Assembly: GCA_019685575.1 (NCBI GenBank)
Contig: JABFQO010000002.1
Coordinates: forward strand, 115,448 to 179,447
From: Candidatus Bathyarchaeota archaeon A05DMB-4
GTDB lineage: Archaea; Thermoproteota; Bathyarchaeia; Bathyarchaeales; SOJC01
Direction: 5' to 3'
DNA: 64,000 nucleotides
The notes under the pieces are model-generated. The model did no database searches. It saw only the letters and a list, made by a program, of their open reading frames with translations, and was not told the DNA's origin. The translations under genes and the position numbers were made by a program. Below, one piece after another: positions 52,608-62,148 of the stretch (its first letter is position 1; the number at the start of each line of letters is the position of its first letter).

Positions 52608-55600
52608 TTGACGCGAATCGGCGTTTACGTTTGCCACTGCGGCTTAAACATAGCTGGAACCATAGACGTGAAAAAAGTAATCGAAGACGCAGAAAAACAG
52701 CCAAACGTCATAGTTGCCAAAGATTACGTTTACACATGCAGCGACCCTGGCCAAGAAATGATTAGGCAAGACATCAACAAACACAAACTCGACCGCATAG
52801 TAATCGCCTCCTGCTCGCCAAAAATGCATGAAGAAACCTTTAAAAAAACCATTCAGCAAGCCGGTTTAAACCCTTATCTCCTCGAAATCGTCAACCTACG
52901 TGAACAATGCAGCTGGTGTCATACTGACGACGTGGCAAAAGCCACAGAAAAAGCCAAGACTCTCGTCAGAATGGGCATCTCAAGAGCCATGCATCTTGAA
53001 CCACTCGAAAGAAGCAAAGTAAAAGTCAAAAAAAGCGTCCTCATAATCGGAGGCGGCATCGCAGGCATCCAAGCAGCACTCGACTTGGCTGACGCAGATT
53101 TTAAGGTTTACTTGGTGGAAAAGACACCTTCAATCGGCGGCAAAATGGCGCAACTGGACAAAACCTTTCCTACCCTTGACTGTAGCGCTTGCATATTAAC
53201 CCCAAAAATGGCGGACGCTGGGCATCACCCTAACATAAAACTGCTCACTTGTGCAGAAGTAGAAAACGTAAACGGATACGTAGGCAACTACGAAGTAACC
53301 GTGCTTAAAAAACCTCGCTACATAGACGAAGAAAAATGCACGGGATGTGGCGAATGCGAAAAAGTCTGCCCCGTAACAATGCCGAACGAATTCGACATGG
53401 GCTTAAAACAGAGAAAAGCCGTCTATCGCCCCTTTCCCCAAGCCATACCCAACGCGTACACCATCGACAAAAGAGGAATGGCACCATGCAGAGCCGCTTG
53501 TCCCGCTGGGGTAAACGTTCAAGGTTACATCGCTCTTGCGTCGCAGAAAAAATACCGAGAAGCCCTTGAACTCATAAGGCAAGCCATTCCATTTCCCGCC
53601 GTATGCGGCAGAGTGTGCTTTCACCCATGCGAAAACCATTGTGAAAGGGGTAAAGTCGACGAACCGATAGCTATAAACGCCATCAAACGCTTCCTCTCGG
53701 ATTACGAACAAAAACTCCCTCCTGAAAAACCGCACCCCTTCCATAAAAAACACAACGAAAAAATAGCGATAATCGGTTCCGGACCTGCTGGGCTCACAGC
53801 GGCGTACGAGTTGACGAGAAAAGGCTACTTAGTGACAGTTTTTGAATCGTTACCTGAGCCTGGGGGCATGCTTAGGGCCGGCATACCCGCGTATAGGCTT
53901 CCGAAAGATGTGCTTGACAGAGAAATCGACTACATTAAAAACTTGGGCGTAAAAATCAAAACAAACACGAATTTCGGCAAAGACGTAACCATGGATGAAC
54001 TTTTGAAAGAAGGCTTCAAATCAATATTCATCGCAATAGGTGTTCAGAAGGGCAGAAAACTCGAAATCGAGGGAGAAGAACTAAACGGCGTATTCTACGC
54101 AATTGATTTTCTCAAAGAATCAAATTTCGGTAAAGAAATAAAAATTGGAGAAAAAATAGCAGTTATCGGGGGCGGTAACGTTGCCGTTGACGCCGCGCGA
54201 GTTGCATTGAGGCTCGGTGCGAAAGAAGTCCACGTTTTGTATCGGCGATCTCGTGAAGAGATGCCCGCTTACACTGCGGAGGTTGAAGAAGCAGAGAAGG
54301 AAGGAATCAAATTTCACTTTCTCGTGGCGCCAAAAAGGATTCTAGGCGAGAATGGTCATGTTGTTGGTTTGGAATGCGTGCGTATGCAGTTGAGGGAACC
54401 TGACAAAACTGGGAGAAGACGTCCCGTCCCGGTTGAAGGTTCAGATTATGTGATGGAATTTGATACGGTTATATCCGCGATTGGGCAGTCACTCGACGCG
54501 ACTTTGTTGCCTGACAAAATTAAACTTACAAAAATGGGCACAATAGAAGTTTATTCCTCGACATTGCAAACCAGTATTCCGTACGTGTTCGCAGGCGGTG
54601 ATGCTGTTACAGGCGAAGCAACCGTAATCGACGCTATCGCAAGTGGCAAACGAGCGGCTGAAATGATTGACAGATACTTGAGAGGCGAGGACTTGGACAT
54701 CGGCAGAGAAGAAGAGCCTAAGGTTGTTAGGGAGGTTCCAAAGGAGGGCGTAAAGCCGAGACCTAGACAACAGATGCCCACTTTATCAGTCGAAAAAAGG
54801 AAAAACTGGAACGAGGTCGAATTAGGTTTTGACGAAGATATGGTGTTGGAAGAAGCAAAACGGTGCCTTGCTTGCGGAATATGCTCAGAATGTCTTGAAT
54901 GCGAAAGAGTCTGCGAACTCAAGGTGATAAACCACAAACAAAAAGAAGAACGAATCAAACTCGAAGTGGGCAGCATAATCTTGGCCGTCGGATGCAACCT
55001 TTTTGACGCAACCTTGGCACCAGAATTAGGCTATGGACGTTTTGGCGATGTTATAACCAACATGGAGTTTGAACGGATTTCAAACGCCGCTGGACCAACT
55101 GAAGGGAAAATAAAAAGTCTCATAACGGGAAAACCACCGAAAAGCGTGGCGTTTATTCAATGCGTGGGCAGCAGGGATGCAAGGTTTAATGAGCATTGTT
55201 GCCGTGTCGGGTGCATGGTTTCGTTGAAGCAAGCGATCCTCGTTAAGGAGAAACTAGGCGAAGAAGTCGATGTTTACATTTGTTTTAATGACATGCGTGC
55301 CTTTGGTAAAGGGTTTGAGGAGTTTTATCAGCGCGCGAGGGAGATGGGCGTCGAGTTTATTCATGGGTTGCCCTCGGAGATACGTAGGGCGTCTGATGGT
55401 TCTTTGTATTTTGACGTTTACGATTCAGGTGTAAACAAACTGCTCCAAGTCAGTGCAGACCTCGTCGTGCTGGCAACAGGGTTAGAAAAAAGTCCCGACT
55501 TTGACAGACTACAAGCGGTTTTCCACGTTCCGAGGAGCAGAGACGGTTTCTTCTTGGAAACGCACCCGAAACTCAAACCGTTGGACACACCGATGGCTGG

Positions 55601-55967
55601 AATTTTCCTAGCAGGCACTTGCCAAGGACCAAAGGACATCCCTGACACGGTAGCGCAAGCAAGCGGCGCCGCTATGAAAGTTGTGGACTTGTTGTCAAAA
55701 GGAGAAATTGAGATCGAACCTTTAATGGGTGTCGTTGACATCGATCTTTGCAGTGGTTGCGGCGTTTGCGAAACAGTTTGCGCCTTCAGTGCCATTCAGA
55801 TGAAGAATGAAAAAATTCATGATAAGGAAAAAAGGCACGCGGAAATCCTTGAAGCAGTTTGCCAAGGATGTGGTGCTTGCGCCGCGGCTTGCCCGGTTAA
55901 CGCGATTAGGATGAAGCATTTCACGGACGAACAGATTTTGGCGCAAGTGAAGGCTGCATGTTCATAA
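52608..55967 (+). CDS. hdrA: HdrA with inserted GltD-like NAD(P)H oxidoreductase module
   Basis: A fused flavoprotein of about 1119 residues. HdrA starts with MTRIGVYVCHCGLNIAGTID and has a first FAD fold IIGGGIAGIQAALDLADA (~143) and the cysteine block TLDCSACILTPKM. A ferredoxin-like CTGCGECEKVCPV follows near 243. A complete GltD/NfnL-type module is inserted from about 285 to 700: CRAACPAGVNVQGYI, CGRVCFHPCENHC, IIGSGPAGLTAAYEL, VIGGGNVAVDAARVALRLG, IPYVFAGGDAVTG. HdrA resumes at CLACGICSECLECERVCELK and ends with two ferredoxin motifs (CSGCGVCETVC, CQGCGACAAACP). It probably passes electrons from NAD(P)H to HdrB/C. TTG 52608 is preferred; the frame is open from 52470. Confidence 0.92.
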   Translation: MTRIGVYVCHCGLNIAGTIDVKKVIEDAEKQPNVIVAKDYVYTCSDPGQEMIRQDINKHKLDRIVIASCSPKMHEETFKKTIQQAGLNPYLLEIVNLREQCSWCHTDDVAKATEKAKTLVRMGISRAMHLEPLERSKVKVKKSVLIIGGGIAGIQAALDLADADFKVYLVEKTPSIGGKMAQLDKTFPTLDCSACILTPKMADAGHHPNIKLLTCAEVENVNGYVGNYEVTVLKKPRYIDEEKCTGCGECEKVCPVTMPNEFDMGLKQRKAVYRPFPQAIPNAYTIDKRGMAPCRAACPAGVNVQGYIALASQKKYREALELIRQAIPFPAVCGRVCFHPCENHCERGKVDEPIAINAIKRFLSDYEQKLPPEKPHPFHKKHNEKIAIIGSGPAGLTAAYELTRKGYLVTVFESLPEPGGMLRAGIPAYRLPKDVLDREIDYIKNLGVKIKTNTNFGKDVTMDELLKEGFKSIFIAIGVQKGRKLEIEGEELNGVFYAIDFLKESNFGKEIKIGEKIAVIGGGNVAVDAARVALRLGAKEVHVLYRRSREEMPAYTAEVEEAEKEGIKFHFLVAPKRILGENGHVVGLECVRMQLREPDKTGRRRPVPVEGSDYVMEFDTVISAIGQSLDATLLPDKIKLTKMGTIEVYSSTLQTSIPYVFAGGDAVTGEATVIDAIASGKRAAEMIDRYLRGEDLDIGREEEPKVVREVPKEGVKPRPRQQMPTLSVEKRKNWNEVELGFDEDMVLEEAKRCLACGICSECLECERVCELKVINHKQKEERIKLEVGSIILAVGCNLFDATLAPELGYGRFGDVITNMEFERISNAAGPTEGKIKSLITGKPPKSVAFIQCVGSRDARFNEHCCRVGCMVSLKQAILVKEKLGEEVDVYICFNDMRAFGKGFEEFYQRAREMGVEFIHGLPSEIRRASDGSLYFDVYDSGVNKLLQVSADLVVLATGLEKSPDFDRLQAVFHVPRSRDGFFLETHPKLKPLDTPMAGIFLAGTCQGPKDIPDTVAQASGAAMKVVDLLSKGEIEIEPLMGVVDIDLCSGCGVCETVCAFSAIQMKNEKIHDKEKRHAEILEAVCQGCGACAAACPVNAIRMKHFTDEQILAQVKAACS

Positions 55968-55976
55968 GAGTGGTGA

Positions 55977-56492
55977 TTGAAAGTGAGCTTGAAAGATTTA
56001 ATGACGATGGCGAAGCCGGCTGCGGAACTTCGTTTGAAGGCGTTGTGCAAGATTTGGGAAGCAAAGCCTATTAACTGTTTTCAGTGTATGCGGTGTACCA
56101 GTGGATGTACGTCGCTGAAACTGTTGGAACTCAAGCCACACGAGATAGTTGATTTAGTCAAATTTGGCTTTATCGACGAACTCCTTGCTTCAGACATCAT
56201 ATGGACCTGTGCCACATGCTTGAAATGCAAAGAACGATGCCCCCAAAAGGCTTCACCCTACGATTTGATCATGGCGTTAAGGAACGTCACCGTCGAACAA
56301 GAAGCAAAAGTTCCAGAATTTTACATGAACACCGTGAGTCAAATCCTGGAAACCGGCCTAATGCAAAACGTGCAGAAAATCACTACACGCACGATGGAAC
56401 CCTTGGACCGAGAAAAACTTGGATTGCCGAAAATTGCTTTGGCGGGGAACAAGTTCAAGGAATGTTTAATGAAAGCCTTAGGAGGCGCGTGA
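55977..56492 (+). CDS. hdrC: Heterodisulfide reductase subunit C
   Basis: An iron-sulfur subunit of about 171 residues with two [4Fe-4S] motifs, CFQCMRCTSGCTS near residue 38 and CATCLKCKERCPQ near 82. It relays electrons between HdrA and HdrB. It lies 9 nt after hdrA and its end overlaps the hdrB ribosome binding site. The start is GTG-like, near 55977-55983. Confidence 0.93.
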   Translation: MKVSLKDLMTMAKPAAELRLKALCKIWEAKPINCFQCMRCTSGCTSLKLLELKPHEIVDLVKFGFIDELLASDIIWTCATCLKCKERCPQKASPYDLIMALRNVTVEQEAKVPEFYMNTVSQILETGLMQNVQKITTRTMEPLDREKLGLPKIALAGNKFKECLMKALGGA

Positions 56493-56494
56493 CC

Positions 56495-57373
56495 GTGCAT
56501 GTGGCTGTTTTTTGGGGATGCCGCATATTAACTGAACATTATGCCTACGAAATGTCGGTGCGCGAGGTTATGCCCCGCCTAGGCGTGGATCTTGTAGATT
56601 TAAAGAGCACTACATGCTGTGGTGACCCGATTAAAAGCGTTAGCGACTTTGCTGTAACGTTTCTTTCTGCAAGGATCTTAGCCGAAGCGGGTAAGACTGG
56701 TTTAACCGACTTGCTTGTTCCTTGCAATCGGTGCCATTTGACGCTTTCAGAAACGAAATATCGACTTGACAGAGACGTCGAGACGCTGGAAAAAGTCGAA
56801 GCATTGCTTGGCGAAGAAGGGCTCAAATATCCAGATGAACTGCGAATTTGGCATACTATTGATTTGCTGCATGATGCGGTGAACTTGAAAGAAATTGCAG
56901 AAAAAGTAAAAATTCCATTAGACGGTTTTAAACTAGCCACTCATCCTGGATGCCAAATCATTAGACCGAGCGAAATTGGAAGAGCGGACGAATCAGAAAT
57001 GCCAAAAAAACTTGACGAACTTGTAAAAGCATTAGGCGCAGAAACCGTGGACTATTCTGAGAAGTTGGATTGTTGCGGCGCGGCACTGCTGGCTACGCAT
57101 CAAGAGACGGCTTTGAGCCTCGCAGGCACAAAAATTAAGGCTTTGCTAGGGTACGATGTAGAAGGCTTGGTTGTTTCTTGCCCAGAGTGTCATTTAATGT
57201 ATGATGCACGGCAAGAAGCGGCAAGCACGGCGGTTGGTGGCAAATTGAAACTGCCTGTCTTCTATTACACACAACTTTTGGGTGTCGCTTTAGGTGTTGA
57301 GCATAAGACATTGGGGTTAGATTTGAACCAAAGCCCAGTCAGAGAATTACTTCAAAAGAAGCTTGGCAAATAG
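56495..57373 (+). CDS. hdrB: Heterodisulfide reductase subunit B
   Basis: The catalytic subunit that reduces a disulfide through non-cubane [4Fe-4S] clusters. The 292-residue product carries both CCG-domain signatures: TTCCGDPIKSVSD with LVPCNRCHLTL in the first half, and LDCCGAALLATHQE with VVSCPECHLMYD in the second. GTG 56495 is chosen because AGGAGG (56479-56485) precedes it and HdrB begins directly with VAVFWGC. Longer in-frame upstream sequence overlaps hdrC and is not supported. Confidence 0.93.
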   Translation: MHVAVFWGCRILTEHYAYEMSVREVMPRLGVDLVDLKSTTCCGDPIKSVSDFAVTFLSARILAEAGKTGLTDLLVPCNRCHLTLSETKYRLDRDVETLEKVEALLGEEGLKYPDELRIWHTIDLLHDAVNLKEIAEKVKIPLDGFKLATHPGCQIIRPSEIGRADESEMPKKLDELVKALGAETVDYSEKLDCCGAALLATHQETALSLAGTKIKALLGYDVEGLVVSCPECHLMYDARQEAASTAVGGKLKLPVFYYTQLLGVALGVEHKTLGLDLNQSPVRELLQKKLGK

Positions 57374-57429
57374 GCTCTATGCCGTGGGAAAGGTAAAAAT
57401 ATACTGCTTAACTTTCTTCTGGTGGAGCC

Positions 57430-57762
57430 GTGTGCAAAGTGTCTTACAGTTTACGTGATGCGCAGTATCTTTGTTGGAAAACCTTCAACAAAATAAACGC
57501 CATGCCCAACTCAACGCAGAATAAGAGCGACGCGCTTTCAACGACGATGAGACGATTGGAGGAAAATGTAAGGAACATAATCGACATGGCCAAAAATTTA
57601 GAAGCCAATAGCATTTCTGAAAAACCTCAAACGAAAAATACACTGGCCACCGAGTTTTCCAGCATTCTCTTCAACGTTTTTGTTTTAGCCGAGCATTATG
57701 GGATTAACCTTGAAGAATCATTCCTTGAAACCGTGAACAATTACATATTAAAATTCATTTAA
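57430..57762 (+). CDS. MazG-like NTP pyrophosphohydrolase-related protein
   Basis: A 110-residue helical protein. The C-terminal part, TEFSSILFNVFVLAEHYGIN followed by LEESFLETVNNYI, resembles the second half of MazG/NTP-PPase folds. The N-terminal half does not show the usual EExxE metal site clearly, so activity is uncertain. It follows hdrB by 56 nt. The start GTG at 57430 is tentative. Confidence 0.55.
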   Translation: MCKVSYSLRDAQYLCWKTFNKINAMPNSTQNKSDALSTTMRRLEENVRNIIDMAKNLEANSISEKPQTKNTLATEFSSILFNVFVLAEHYGINLEESFLETVNNYILKFI

Positions 57763-57782
57763 TGATGCGATAAATTAGGGTT

Positions 57783-57864
57783 GAGATGCCCACACGTACA
57801 ATTCTTTTTTCATAACGTTTCTCAGGAGAAAAGAGAGGAGGGGGGAGGCACGCGTGAGCATCTC
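57783..57864. repeat. 15-nt imperfect inverted repeat with inner hairpin
   Basis: GAGATGCCCACACGT (57783-57797) faces ACGCGTGAGCATCTC (57850-57864) with 13 of 15 positions pairing. Inside is a second small stem TTTCT-CAGG-AGAAA and a purine-rich run. It lies 20 nt after the MazG-like gene. It could be a transcript-end structure or the remains of a small element. Confidence 0.4.
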
Positions 57865-58018
57865 ATATGTTTCAATTGATGCTATGGAGTTTATATATTT
57901 TATGGGCATATGGAATTCAAAAATTTTATTTTTTGATACAATTACCCCAACTAATTGTTAAGATAATACATTCACGTGATGTCACCTTCTTGAATAGGAC
58001 AAAACATGTGGTTTCTTG

Positions 58019-59722
58019 TTAGATGCCTATTGACACGAAAAAACCCGTGAGTATACCCGTGGCTACGGTGAGGAGTAGCGCGACAATTAAATGTTTTCGC
58101 ATTATGAAAGATTCTGTGTGTTTAGTTTCGTCGATTGTGACTACGGCATTGTTAATCTTTGCCGGTGTAACAGCGCTCGCTATGCCGCCTGCAACCGCGT
58201 GACTTCCATACAGAGTCATAAATTCACTATGCCCAAGCCCGATGTTGTCTGAGGCGGTTTTCTGGATATTCAAGAAAAGCACGTTTGAACTAGTTTCCGA
58301 GCCGCCTACGATGGCGCCGAATAGACCGAGTGATGTTGCGACGAAAATGTAGCCTGCGCCAAAAATTTTCGCCAATGTGGTGCCTAAGATGACGTTCATG
58401 TTTTGCAAATCGTAAAGGCTTGTTCGTGTTAAATGCCCATTAACGACTTCCATAGCAGACCACGCCATTACAAAGGCGATGGAAAAATAGATGCTGTAGG
58501 CTAGGAACGGCCCCATAAACCGTCTAAGCCAAAAACTCAAAGAATCCTTGACTTGCTTCCTTTTAGGACGAAGCACAAGTAAAGACAGAAAAATGGCTGC
58601 AAAAATCCACGTGTAAATCTGCGAAAGAATGTCCAAATCAACAACTTGGTCGGCAAAAATCGTAATTCTTTCTAGGTTCCCGAGAGCATTCTTCAGCACA
58701 GCATCTACTTGCGGAACGCTCACGGTCGCTGCTAGCGCAACGAGTATTATCCAAGGCGAAAAAGCACGCAAAATTTCCTTTATTTTAGGGTAATCATTGT
58801 TTTTTTGTGGCTTTTCTGTTCGTGGTTCAAGTTTCTGATAAACATAAAGCGCCCCCATGGCTGCGAGACCAGCGATTACGCCCACTATTCGTAATGGCAC
58901 GTACTCCACACCCGTGAAATAGTCCAATGAAACTGCACCTAAACACGCTAACGCCAAGGCAAGACCACAAGCCACTGCGGGAACCGCGGCTTTACGCATA
59001 GAAGATTTTCCGCCAATTACCCAGAGAATCGCAAAAGCGAAGCCAGTTGAAACAAGCGGAAGAAAAATGGCAATCTTGAAAGCAAACTCTATCGGGTCTA
59101 ACCCGCCGACTTGGGCTGGAAGGGTGATCGGAATCGAGAGCAAGGAGAAACTTGTAGTCGGGTCATAACCAAGCACAGCAATGGCTATAGCCGACGTTGG
59201 GGCAAATCCCATGGCGACAAGGAAAGGCGGGAACAGTGCAGGGGTGACCACACCAAGCGATGTAAGGAATGAACCGAAGCCTATGCCGATGTATAAGGCT
59301 TGAATTTCTCTACCTATGACCTGCTGTTTGATAACCTTAGAAATCGTTCCCAACGCGCCTGCTTCCCGCATGAGAAAAATCATCAGCATAGTCGCAGCAA
59401 CGGAGACGGATATCCCGAAGCTTTTTACAAACCCGTAAATTGAGGCGCCCAGTGCGACTTCTAATGAAGTGCCGAATTGAAAGATGGCCAACAGTATAGT
59501 AAATATTAAGCCTATGAAGGCCATTGTCAAGCCGCTTTGCCGTAAGAAGGCGACGCCTACGAGTATCACGAGAAGCGGATAAAACGCCAGTAGAAATTTC
59601 CAACTGCCTTGACCAAACTGTGCTAATACCAAGGCGACGATCCCAAAAATGGCCAGCGTAATCAACGAGAGTATGGTGATGATTTTTTCTTTCAACTTTC
59701 CTGCACCGCAGAACCATCGCAT
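58019..59722 (-). CDS. lctP: L-lactate permease family transporter
   Basis: A polytopic membrane protein of about 560 residues with some 14 hydrophobic segments. Family blocks include VAATMLMIFLMREAGALGTI, GFGSFLTSLGVVTPALFPPF and a C-terminal LGLFGAIVGGSETSSNVLFL. It would import lactate or a related hydroxy-acid with protons. It is divergent from the acyl-CoA dehydrogenase gene. The start is either ATG 59722 or the TTG at 59695 (MKEKIITILS). The TATA-like AAAATAAATC (minus, 59740-59749) favours the latter. Confidence 0.92.
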   Translation of the reverse strand: MRWFCGAGKLKEKIITILSLITLAIFGIVALVLAQFGQGSWKFLLAFYPLLVILVGVAFLRQSGLTMAFIGLIFTILLAIFQFGTSLEVALGASIYGFVKSFGISVSVAATMLMIFLMREAGALGTISKVIKQQVIGREIQALYIGIGFGSFLTSLGVVTPALFPPFLVAMGFAPTSAIAIAVLGYDPTTSFSLLSIPITLPAQVGGLDPIEFAFKIAIFLPLVSTGFAFAILWVIGGKSSMRKAAVPAVACGLALALACLGAVSLDYFTGVEYVPLRIVGVIAGLAAMGALYVYQKLEPRTEKPQKNNDYPKIKEILRAFSPWIILVALAATVSVPQVDAVLKNALGNLERITIFADQVVDLDILSQIYTWIFAAIFLSLLVLRPKRKQVKDSLSFWLRRFMGPFLAYSIYFSIAFVMAWSAMEVVNGHLTRTSLYDLQNMNVILGTTLAKIFGAGYIFVATSLGLFGAIVGGSETSSNVLFLNIQKTASDNIGLGHSEFMTLYGSHAVAGGIASAVTPAKINNAVVTIDETKHTESFIMRKHLIVALLLTVATGILTGFFVSIGI

Positions 59723-59959
59723 ATTAGCAGCGGGGGTAGATTTATTTTTCCATGCCTGTGCGCGTATGTCATAGCCTAAAGGGTTTTATGGTTAAAATCA
59801 TGTCTAAAGAAGTTTTTGGAGAGACGATTTTCGCCTTCTTTTTATTCTGTCACAAAACGTTCAGATCGTTGCTTGGTTAAAGGTTTCATCATCTGCGGTA
59901 ACGTTATTATAGTCGTGTGCGTAGTATTCGCAAATTCTAAGCAAAAATGGTGAAAAGGG

Positions 59960-61180
59960 ATGGTAGATTTCGCTTTCACAGAAGAACAACAACTGTTCCG
60001 TAATGCGGTACGTGAATGGTGCGCCAAGAACCTGTCGCTTGAAAAGGTCAGAGAAATGGATACAAAAGCAGAGATGCCCCGTGAAATCATAAAAGGACTA
60101 GCCGACTTAGGCTTGCTCGTCATGACGGCACCCGAAGAACACGGTGGAACCGGCGCCGACTGGATAACCGCTTGCATAGCCGCAGAAGAATTAGGCTACG
60201 CTGACATTAGCATCGCTGTTCCGGTTTTCTTCCTCGTTGAATCATCGTGGGGCTTCGTGGTCGATCGTTACTGCACCGAGCAAGTTCGCGACATGGTTAT
60301 ACGCAAAGCCGTCAAAGGTGACGCATTCATTGGCATTGCTACAACCGAAGCGGGCGGAGGGTCAGATGTTGCTGCCTTTAAAACAACGGCCAAGAAGGAA
60401 GGAAATGAATGGGTGTTGAACGGCGAAAAAACTTACATCAGTGGCACTGACGAAGCACAAAAGATGGGCGGAGGCTACTTCGTCTTGGCTAGGACTTCGC
60501 CGCCCCCATCTCCGAAGGCTATGCACAAGGGCATGACAGGGTTTTACGTGCCAATAAACGCCCCTGGAGTAGAACCCATGAAACGTTTTGAAGACATGGG
60601 ACGCATGGCAATAAGCACTGGTGGTTTTCTGATGAAGAACGTGCGACTGCCCGATTATCACGTCATCGGCGAACCTGAGAACGGCTTTTACGTGACCATG
60701 GAAGGCTTCGACGGCGCAAGAATACTCATCGGCGCAGTCTGCGTGGGTGCCGCACAACGCGCACTTGAGCTTGGTATGGAGTATATCAAAGAACGCAAAG
60801 CTTTTGGGCAGCCTATTGGCAAATTCGAGGGGATACAATTCGAACTCGCTGACATGTGGTCAGACCTTGAGGCTTACCGTTCGCTGATTTATCGAACCGC
60901 TTGGATGATGGACAAACGGTACAAAGAGAACCGTTTCTCGGCGCTCGAAGTGACCAAGTATATTTCGGCGTGCAAGTTGAAGATTCCACGGTTCGCGATG
61001 CAAGTGTTCGAGAACGTGATGTTGTGGTTCGGAGCGTATGGCTACACCAAGGAATGCCCGCTTGAGATGGGTGTTAGGGGAATAATGTCCTACTGCATCG
61101 GCGCGGAAGGCGCGGTGAACGTTCAAAGAATAATCATCGGCAGAGAACTCCTCGGCAAAGAATACATACCCTACAAATAA
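59960..61180 (+). CDS. Acyl-CoA dehydrogenase
   Basis: A flavoenzyme of 406 residues that oxidises acyl-CoA and passes electrons to ETF. FAD-binding blocks are GIATTEAGGGSDVAAFKTTA and WVLNGEKTYISGTDE. RKAFGQPIGKFEGIQFELAD is typical. The catalytic Glu position falls in YCIGAEGAVNVQRIIIGREL, comparable to the YEGTNEIQR block of short-chain enzymes. It is upstream of an SDR gene and near etfAB, fitting one catabolic unit. The acyl chain specificity is unknown. Confidence 0.95.
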   Translation: MVDFAFTEEQQLFRNAVREWCAKNLSLEKVREMDTKAEMPREIIKGLADLGLLVMTAPEEHGGTGADWITACIAAEELGYADISIAVPVFFLVESSWGFVVDRYCTEQVRDMVIRKAVKGDAFIGIATTEAGGGSDVAAFKTTAKKEGNEWVLNGEKTYISGTDEAQKMGGGYFVLARTSPPPSPKAMHKGMTGFYVPINAPGVEPMKRFEDMGRMAISTGGFLMKNVRLPDYHVIGEPENGFYVTMEGFDGARILIGAVCVGAAQRALELGMEYIKERKAFGQPIGKFEGIQFELADMWSDLEAYRSLIYRTAWMMDKRYKENRFSALEVTKYISACKLKIPRFAMQVFENVMLWFGAYGYTKECPLEMGVRGIMSYCIGAEGAVNVQRIIIGRELLGKEYIPYK

Positions 61181-61208
61181 TCTCCATCTTCCCTTTTGTT
61201 TTTTCCTT

Positions 61209-61251
61209 CAATCCAGTTTAGAAAATTATTTGTTTAAATAAAGCTGGATTG
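61209..61251. promoter_or_regulatory. 8-bp inverted repeat around a TATA box
   Basis: CAATCCAG (61209-61216) and CTGGATTG (61244-61251) are perfect inverted halves 27 nt apart. The TATA-like TTTAAATAAA (61232-61241) lies between them. This would be a repressor operator covering the promoter of the SDR gene. Alternatively, in RNA it would form a hairpin near the end of the acyl-CoA dehydrogenase transcript. Confidence 0.45.
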
Positions 61252-61298
61252 CAGAAATTTTAAATTACAGTTTTAAATTACTATTGAAAAACATGTGA

Positions 61299-62093
61299 TT
61301 GGTGTTGAATGTGAGTGAACCGTTAACTGACTTGTGTTTCGACATTAAGGGACAAGCAGCAATTGTGACTGGTGCTTCGAGCGGATTAGGTGTCACGTTT
61401 GCGGAAACGTTGGCTGAAAAGGAAGTGAACCTCGTAATCGCTGCTAGAAGATACGAAAAACTCGTCAAAGTTGCAGAAGATTTGACCAAAAGATACAAAG
61501 TAAAGGTGATTCCGATTCAAACCGACGTAAGCCAAGAGGAGCAAGTGGTCAAAATGGTAAGAACCGCAGTGGAAAATTTTGGTTCACTAGAAATTCTAGT
61601 TAACAACGCTGGAATCGCCTCACTAAGCGCTTCTGTTGACATGAAGTTAGAGGAATGGAAAAGAGTAATAGACATTAATTTAACAGGCATGTTCTTATGT
61701 GCGAGAACCGCTGCACGAGAAATGATGAAAAAGAAATACGGAAAAATAGTTAACATAGCCTCCATTTACGGTGCAGTGGGCGACATTTTTCCCGCAGCGC
61801 CTTACTATGCTTCTAAGGGAGCGGTAATAAACCTAACACGCGCATTAGCCATAGAATGGGCACCACACAAAATAAACGTCAACGCTATCGCGCCCGGCTT
61901 CTTTCCAAGCGAAATGACCGAAGAAATTTTCAAAAACAAACAAGCATTGGAGCACATACTTTCCCGAACGCCGTTAGGAAGAACTGGAGAACCCGTGGAT
62001 TTGAAAGCAGCACTGCTTTACTTAGCTTGCCCGTCATCCAACTACGTTACGGGGCAAACTCTTTTCGTCGACGGTGGATGGACAGCGCTTTAA
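61299..62093 (+). CDS. Short-chain dehydrogenase/reductase
   Basis: A 264-residue NAD(P)-dependent oxidoreductase of the FabG/3-hydroxyacyl-CoA dehydrogenase type. The nucleotide-binding motif is TGASSGLGVTFAE, followed by NNAG and the catalytic pair YYASKGA (Tyr-x3-Lys) with an upstream Ser in IASIYG. It ends in YVTGQTLFVDGGW. Context next to an acyl-CoA dehydrogenase suggests a 3-hydroxyacyl substrate, but this is inference. Start TTG 61299 or a GTG a few codons on. Confidence 0.92.
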   Translation: MVLNVSEPLTDLCFDIKGQAAIVTGASSGLGVTFAETLAEKEVNLVIAARRYEKLVKVAEDLTKRYKVKVIPIQTDVSQEEQVVKMVRTAVENFGSLEILVNNAGIASLSASVDMKLEEWKRVIDINLTGMFLCARTAAREMMKKKYGKIVNIASIYGAVGDIFPAAPYYASKGAVINLTRALAIEWAPHKINVNAIAPGFFPSEMTEEIFKNKQALEHILSRTPLGRTGEPVDLKAALLYLACPSSNYVTGQTLFVDGGWTAL

Positions 62094-62148
62094 AACCTAC
62101 TCTTTCTATAAGAGAAAAAATGGATTTTTGATTGTCTTTCTTTTTTCG

